NCBI GenBank assembly: GCA_016720935.1
Contig: JADKJP010000007.1
Location: 124,001-188,000 of the forward strand
Direction of reading: 5' to 3'
DNA from: Bacteroidota bacterium
Lineage (GTDB): Bacteria > Bacteroidota > Bacteroidia > AKYH767-A > 2013-40CM-41-45
DNA length: 64,000 bases
Made by a program: the position numbers and the translations under genes. Positions 60,878 to 64,000 of this stretch are shown here, piece after piece. Every line of letters begins with the position of its first letter. Position 1 is the first letter of the stretch. The notes beneath the pieces are model-generated. The model made no database searches. It was not told the DNA's origin and saw nothing but the letters and a program-made list of their open reading frames with translations.

Positions 60878-62106
60878 AATTTTTCAATTGTTGATTTGAT
60901 AATATCAACACACTCCCTCAATTGCTTTTCATTAATAATCAAAGGTGGAGCAAAACGGATGATGTCACCGTGTGTTGGCTTGGCAAGCAGTCCATTCTCT
61001 TTTAACGCGAGGCAAACATCCCAGGCATCTTTTCCCTTGTATGGTTTAATCACCATGGCACAAAATAAACCTTTGCCTCTTACCAGTTGTATCATTTCAT
61101 GACGAATTGATTTCAATTCATCCAACAAAATTTTTCCGAGTCGGTTTGCATTCTCCGCGAGCTTTTCATCGCGCAATACTTCAAGAGAGGCAATGGCAAC
61201 TTTTGCAGCTAGCGGATTTCCGCCATAGGTGCTGCCATGTTGTCCGGGCTTAATGCAAAGCATAATATCATCATTGGCGAGAATGGCTGAAACAGGAAGC
61301 AAACCACCAGACAATGCTTTTCCAAGAATTAGAATATCCGGGTGAACACCTTCGTGATCACAGGCGAGCATTTTTCCGGTACGACACAATCCCGTTTGAA
61401 TTTCATCCGCAATAAACAGCACATTGTTTTGTTTACAAGCTTCGTAAGCTTGTCGGATATAACCTTCATTTGGAATTACAACTCCGGCTTCGCCCTGAAT
61501 AGGCTCTACCAGGAATCCAGCGACATCGGGATCTTTAAGTGCATCCTGTAATGCTTTGATATCGTTATAAGGAATTTTAATAAAGCCGGGAGTAAAAGGT
61601 CCAAATTTTCCATAAGAATCAGGATCCGTTGAAGCGGAAATAATACTGATTGTTCTTCCATGAAAATTTCCTTCGCAAACGATAATTTTTGCTCTGTTCT
61701 CCGCAAGACCTTTCTTCTCATATGCCCAGCGACGAGCCAGCTTAATGGCCGTTTCAACTCCTTCTGCTCCGGTATTCATCGGGAGCACTTTATCAAAACC
61801 GAAAAAACGTGTGATGAATTCCTCGTATTCTCCAAGTACATTGTTGTAAAAAGCACGGGAGGTCAGGCTCAACGTTTGCACCTGGTCGATCAATGCTTTT
61901 ACAATTTTTGGATGATTGTGACCCTGGTTCAGGGCAGAATAAGCACTTAGAAAATCAAAATACTGCCGTCCTTCCACATCCCATACATGCACACCTTCTC
62001 CCCGTTCCAAAACAACAGGCAAAGGATGATAATTGTGTGCTCCAAACTGATCTTCACGTTCCATCGCCTGTTCACTCAGGCTCTTTGTGGCAAGTACTGT
62101 TTTCAT
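60874..62106 (-). CDS. rocD: Ornithine aminotransferase
   Basis: A 410-residue class III PLP aminotransferase. Features: 'GAHNYHPLPVVLERGEGVHV' near the N-terminus typical of ornithine transaminases, 'NTGAEGVETAIKLARRWAY', 'EGNFHGRTISIISAST', the PLP Asp in 'VLFIADEIQTGLCRTGKM', and the Schiff-base lysine K263 in 'ILGKALSGGLLPVSA'. It converts ornithine and 2-oxoglutarate to glutamate semialdehyde and glutamate in arginine breakdown or proline synthesis. It converges with psuG with overlapping stop codons, so antisense transcription between the two is possible. A TACATTTG promoter element lies 17 bases upstream. Confidence 0.96.
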   Translation of the reverse strand: MKTVLATKSLSEQAMEREDQFGAHNYHPLPVVLERGEGVHVWDVEGRQYFDFLSAYSALNQGHNHPKIVKALIDQVQTLSLTSRAFYNNVLGEYEEFITRFFGFDKVLPMNTGAEGVETAIKLARRWAYEKKGLAENRAKIIVCEGNFHGRTISIISASTDPDSYGKFGPFTPGFIKIPYNDIKALQDALKDPDVAGFLVEPIQGEAGVVIPNEGYIRQAYEACKQNNVLFIADEIQTGLCRTGKMLACDHEGVHPDILILGKALSGGLLPVSAILANDDIMLCIKPGQHGSTYGGNPLAAKVAIASLEVLRDEKLAENANRLGKILLDELKSIRHEMIQLVRGKGLFCAMVIKPYKGKDAWDVCLALKENGLLAKPTHGDIIRFAPPLIINEKQLRECVDIIKSTIEKF

Positions 62107-62123
62107 AAAAACTGATTAGAATG

Positions 62124-62131
62124 CAAATGTA
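62124..62131 (-). promoter_or_regulatory. -7 promoter element TACATTTG for rocD
   Basis: Exact TAnnTTTG on the minus strand, 17 bases before the rocD start. Confidence 0.57.
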
Positions 62132-62207
62132 ATGAATTGGCCTGCTGAAAGCCAGTGAAATGGGGTTAAAACTTGCGATTTTAGCCTTATAAATCAATTT
62201 TCAATGT

Positions 62208-62215
62208 TAATTTCG
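62208..62215 (+). promoter_or_regulatory. Probable -7 element TAATTTCG for rlmD
   Basis: One mismatch to TAnnTTTG; it ends seven bases before the ATG at 62223, so a very short leader is expected. Confidence 0.42.
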
Positions 62216-62222
62216 CAGCCAT

Positions 62223-63650
62223 ATGGATGAACCTATAAATAAAGGCAGCAGACTTGAAAATCTTCGTGTAATCGATGCTTCTTCCGATGGACAATCGGTA
62301 GCACGAATGGACAATGCAGTGGTATTCATTGAAGGCGGAGTTCCTGGGGATCTTGTAGATGTTGAAGTCTACAGAAAAAAGAAGAAGTTTTTTGAAGCCA
62401 GAATTGTAGCCTTTAAAGAAACCTCACCTGACCGACGGGATCCTATATGCACACATTTTGGAATTTGTGGTGGTTGCAAATGGCAACACATGAGTTATGA
62501 AAAGCAATTGTTCTTTAAACAAGAACAGGTGGAACAGGCGCTTGTCAGAATTGGTAAAATAGAAATACCGGAGATTCGTCCGATTTTGGGTTCAAAGAAA
62601 ACGGAGTTTTACAGAAACCGACTCGAATTTACCTTTTCCAACAAACGCTGGCTGACAAGGGAAGAAATTGGAACAGATGCTTCCGCTACTCAGGATGTTT
62701 TGGGATTCCATGTACCCGGACGATTTGATAAAATTCTTGATGTGCAAAAATGTTATCTGCAGGATGATTTATCCAATCAGATTCGAAATGCCGTGAAACA
62801 ATTTTGTATTGATCATCAATTTGAATTCTTTGACGTGATCAATCTCCATGGCTTCATGCGCAACCTGATCATCCGCTCTACTTCTACCGGGGAATGGATG
62901 GTGAATGTCGTATTTCATGAAGACAAAAAGGAAGAGAGAAATTTGTTAATGAATTTTCTGAAAGATAAATTTCCTCAAATAACTTCCCTTCAATACATCA
63001 TCAATCCTAAAAGAAACGATACCGTATTCGATTTACCTGTGCACCTATTTTCAGGAAGGGATTATATTCTGGAAGAAATGGAAGGATTGAAATTTAAAAT
63101 AAGTGCCAAGTCCTTTTACCAGACGAATTCTGAACAAGCATACGAATTGTATAAAATAACCAGGGATTTTGCGGGATTAAACGGTAAGGAATTGGTTTAT
63201 GATTTATACACAGGTACCGGAACAATCGCTAATTTTATAGCCAGAAATGCCCGGCATGTGGTCGGTATTGAAAATGTTCCCGTTGCCATTGAAGACGCTA
63301 AGGAAAACGCGAAAGAAAACGGATTGTCCAATACAACATTCATTGCCGGGGATATAAAAGATACACTCACCTCCGCATTCGTTCTGGAACACGGACGACC
63401 GGACGTGATCATTACTGATCCTCCACGGGCCGGTATGCACCCGGATGTTGTTCGAAAAATGCTCGAATTATTTCCGGAAAAAATCGTTTATGTAAGTTGT
63501 AATCCGGGTACACAGGCAAGAGATCTGGCCATGCTGGATGAAAAATACAAAGTAGAAGCAATTCAACCGGTAGACATGTTTCCGCACACGACACATGTTG
63601 AAAATGTGGTCTTGCTCAAAAGAAAAGAAATAGCTGATCAATCGATTTAA
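62223..63650 (+). CDS. rlmD: 23S rRNA (uracil-C5)-methyltransferase, RlmD/RumA type
   Basis: A 475-residue SAM-dependent RNA m5U methyltransferase. An N-terminal TRAM domain (about 8-65) precedes the iron-sulphur cysteines in 'CTHFGICGGCKWQHM' (about 77-91). The methyltransferase core has 'LVYDLYTGTGTIANFIA' (SAM), 'DVIITDPPRAGMHPDVV' and the catalytic cysteine in 'IVYVSCNPGTQARDLAML'. Residue C-terminal 'YKVEAIQPVDMFPHTTHVENV' is the typical end. The family also includes RlmC and TrmA; the TRAM and cysteine cluster favour RlmD-type. Its TAA is immediately followed by the ATG of the NlpC/P60 gene, so the two are co-transcribed. Confidence 0.93.
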   Translation: MDEPINKGSRLENLRVIDASSDGQSVARMDNAVVFIEGGVPGDLVDVEVYRKKKKFFEARIVAFKETSPDRRDPICTHFGICGGCKWQHMSYEKQLFFKQEQVEQALVRIGKIEIPEIRPILGSKKTEFYRNRLEFTFSNKRWLTREEIGTDASATQDVLGFHVPGRFDKILDVQKCYLQDDLSNQIRNAVKQFCIDHQFEFFDVINLHGFMRNLIIRSTSTGEWMVNVVFHEDKKEERNLLMNFLKDKFPQITSLQYIINPKRNDTVFDLPVHLFSGRDYILEEMEGLKFKISAKSFYQTNSEQAYELYKITRDFAGLNGKELVYDLYTGTGTIANFIARNARHVVGIENVPVAIEDAKENAKENGLSNTTFIAGDIKDTLTSAFVLEHGRPDVIITDPPRAGMHPDVVRKMLELFPEKIVYVSCNPGTQARDLAMLDEKYKVEAIQPVDMFPHTTHVENVVLLKRKEIADQSI

Positions 63651-64000
63651 ATGAAAACATTGCGATTGTTATTTTTCTTTTTTCTGATTTCCAGTCTTGC
63701 CGGCGCGCAGGATGGACATCCTATGGAAATGGAAGACAGTCAGGACAGGGAGCAACAACAGCTCGAATGGTGTTTCGTTTATTCCAACATGTTTGGCTAC
63801 GAAATTGAATACATCAACAACCCGCGACTATTTCAATCGATCGGAGAATGGATGGGAACTCCGTATAAATATTCCGGCGAGTCAGAAAAGGGAATCGACT
63901 GTTCAGGTTTTGTATGCCGGATGATGCAAGACTCTTATCACATTCTTCTCACAGGCAGCGCGCGGGATATTTATAAAAAAGTTAATCCAATAAAAAAAGG
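63651..64000 (+). CDS. NlpC/P60-family exported peptidase, 3' end outside the window
   Basis: The ATG at 63651 directly follows the rlmD stop. The 116 visible codons encode a signal peptide (MKTLRLLFFFFLISSLAGAQ), an acidic linker, and the beginning of an NlpC/P60 cysteine peptidase domain: 'SIGEWMGTPYKYSGESEKGIDCSGFV' in which the Cys of D-C-S-G-F is the catalytic residue. The catalytic His and third residue lie beyond the edge. Such enzymes cut cell-wall peptides (usually D-Glu-diaminopimelate bonds). The frame is open to base 64000. Confidence 0.9.
   Translation, partial: MKTLRLLFFFFLISSLAGAQDGHPMEMEDSQDREQQQLEWCFVYSNMFGYEIEYINNPRLFQSIGEWMGTPYKYSGESEKGIDCSGFVCRMMQDSYHILLTGSARDIYKKVNPIKK

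Overview
The window is chromosomal DNA of a Bacteroidota bacterium. Four proteins end in a T9SS type A sorting domain, and one ends in a type B (gliding-motility-associated) domain. There is a TonB-dependent receptor with a carboxypeptidase-like N-terminal domain, starts usually lack a Shine-Dalgarno sequence, and the Bacteroidota -7 promoter element TAnnTTTG recurs just upstream of many starts. I cannot place it below phylum. No rRNA, tRNA, IS element, prophage or CRISPR array was seen. It reads as mostly core genome with a few accessory exported proteins.

Layout. 1-7347 (minus): partial YqgE/AlgH gene, secreted endonuclease/exonuclease/phosphatase-fold protein, S41 protease, ZnuD-like TonB receptor, HI0933-family flavoprotein. 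7610-9691 (plus): MutS2-type ATPase without a Smr domain, followed by an abnormal homopolymer block that is probably a sequence error. 10277-18637 (minus): guaB, two parvulin-type chaperones with a lipoprotein between them, MoxR ATPase, and an unknown membrane protein. 18830-24619 (minus): type B sorted FN3-like protein, a pair of M16 peptidases (one active, one not), nitronate monooxygenase-like enzyme. 24761-27204 (plus): sugar nucleotidyltransferase and glyA. 27255-36462: large exported repeat protein, hmgA, T9SS beta-rich protein and a fumarylacetoacetase-family enzyme (tyrosine/homogentisate breakdown). 36542-41296 (plus): RelA/SpoT, Fur, STAS protein, purA. 41321-48177 (minus): S1/P1-like hydrolase, lipoprotein, LytS/LytTR two-component pair, comB-like gene, gcvT, glycosyltransferase. 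48405-52720 (plus): FlaA1/PglF-type dehydratase and a dockerin-like T9SS protein. 52785-56805: thioesterase, MiaE, an unknown acidic protein, and a peptidoglycan glycosyltransferase fused to an AsmA-like domain. 56939-64000: two degenerate sensor-kinase-like proteins, psuK-psuG, rocD, rlmD, partial NlpC/P60 gene.

How genes fit together. The 18637-11346 run looks like an envelope-biogenesis block: the parvulins and lipoprotein would assist outer-membrane protein folding for receptors such as the TonB protein. HmgA and the FAH-family enzyme sit either side of one exported-protein gene and could perform successive steps of homogentisate degradation. PsuK and PsuG form a complete pseudouridine breakdown pair. 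LytS/LytTR overlap by four bases and form one signalling unit.

The most unusual signal is not a protein. At least nine intergenic regions are filled with tandem 7-bp units (TTAGnnn and relatives, CTAAnnn, TTCCGAG, GTCCCTn, CCCGGAA and others). The units change but the 7-bp register is kept. G/T-rich units usually lie on the left and A/C-rich units on the right of the plus strand, and the arrays directly abut, or even contribute to, start or stop codons. They resemble the heptameric short tandem repeats known in cyanobacteria; I do not know a description for this lineage.
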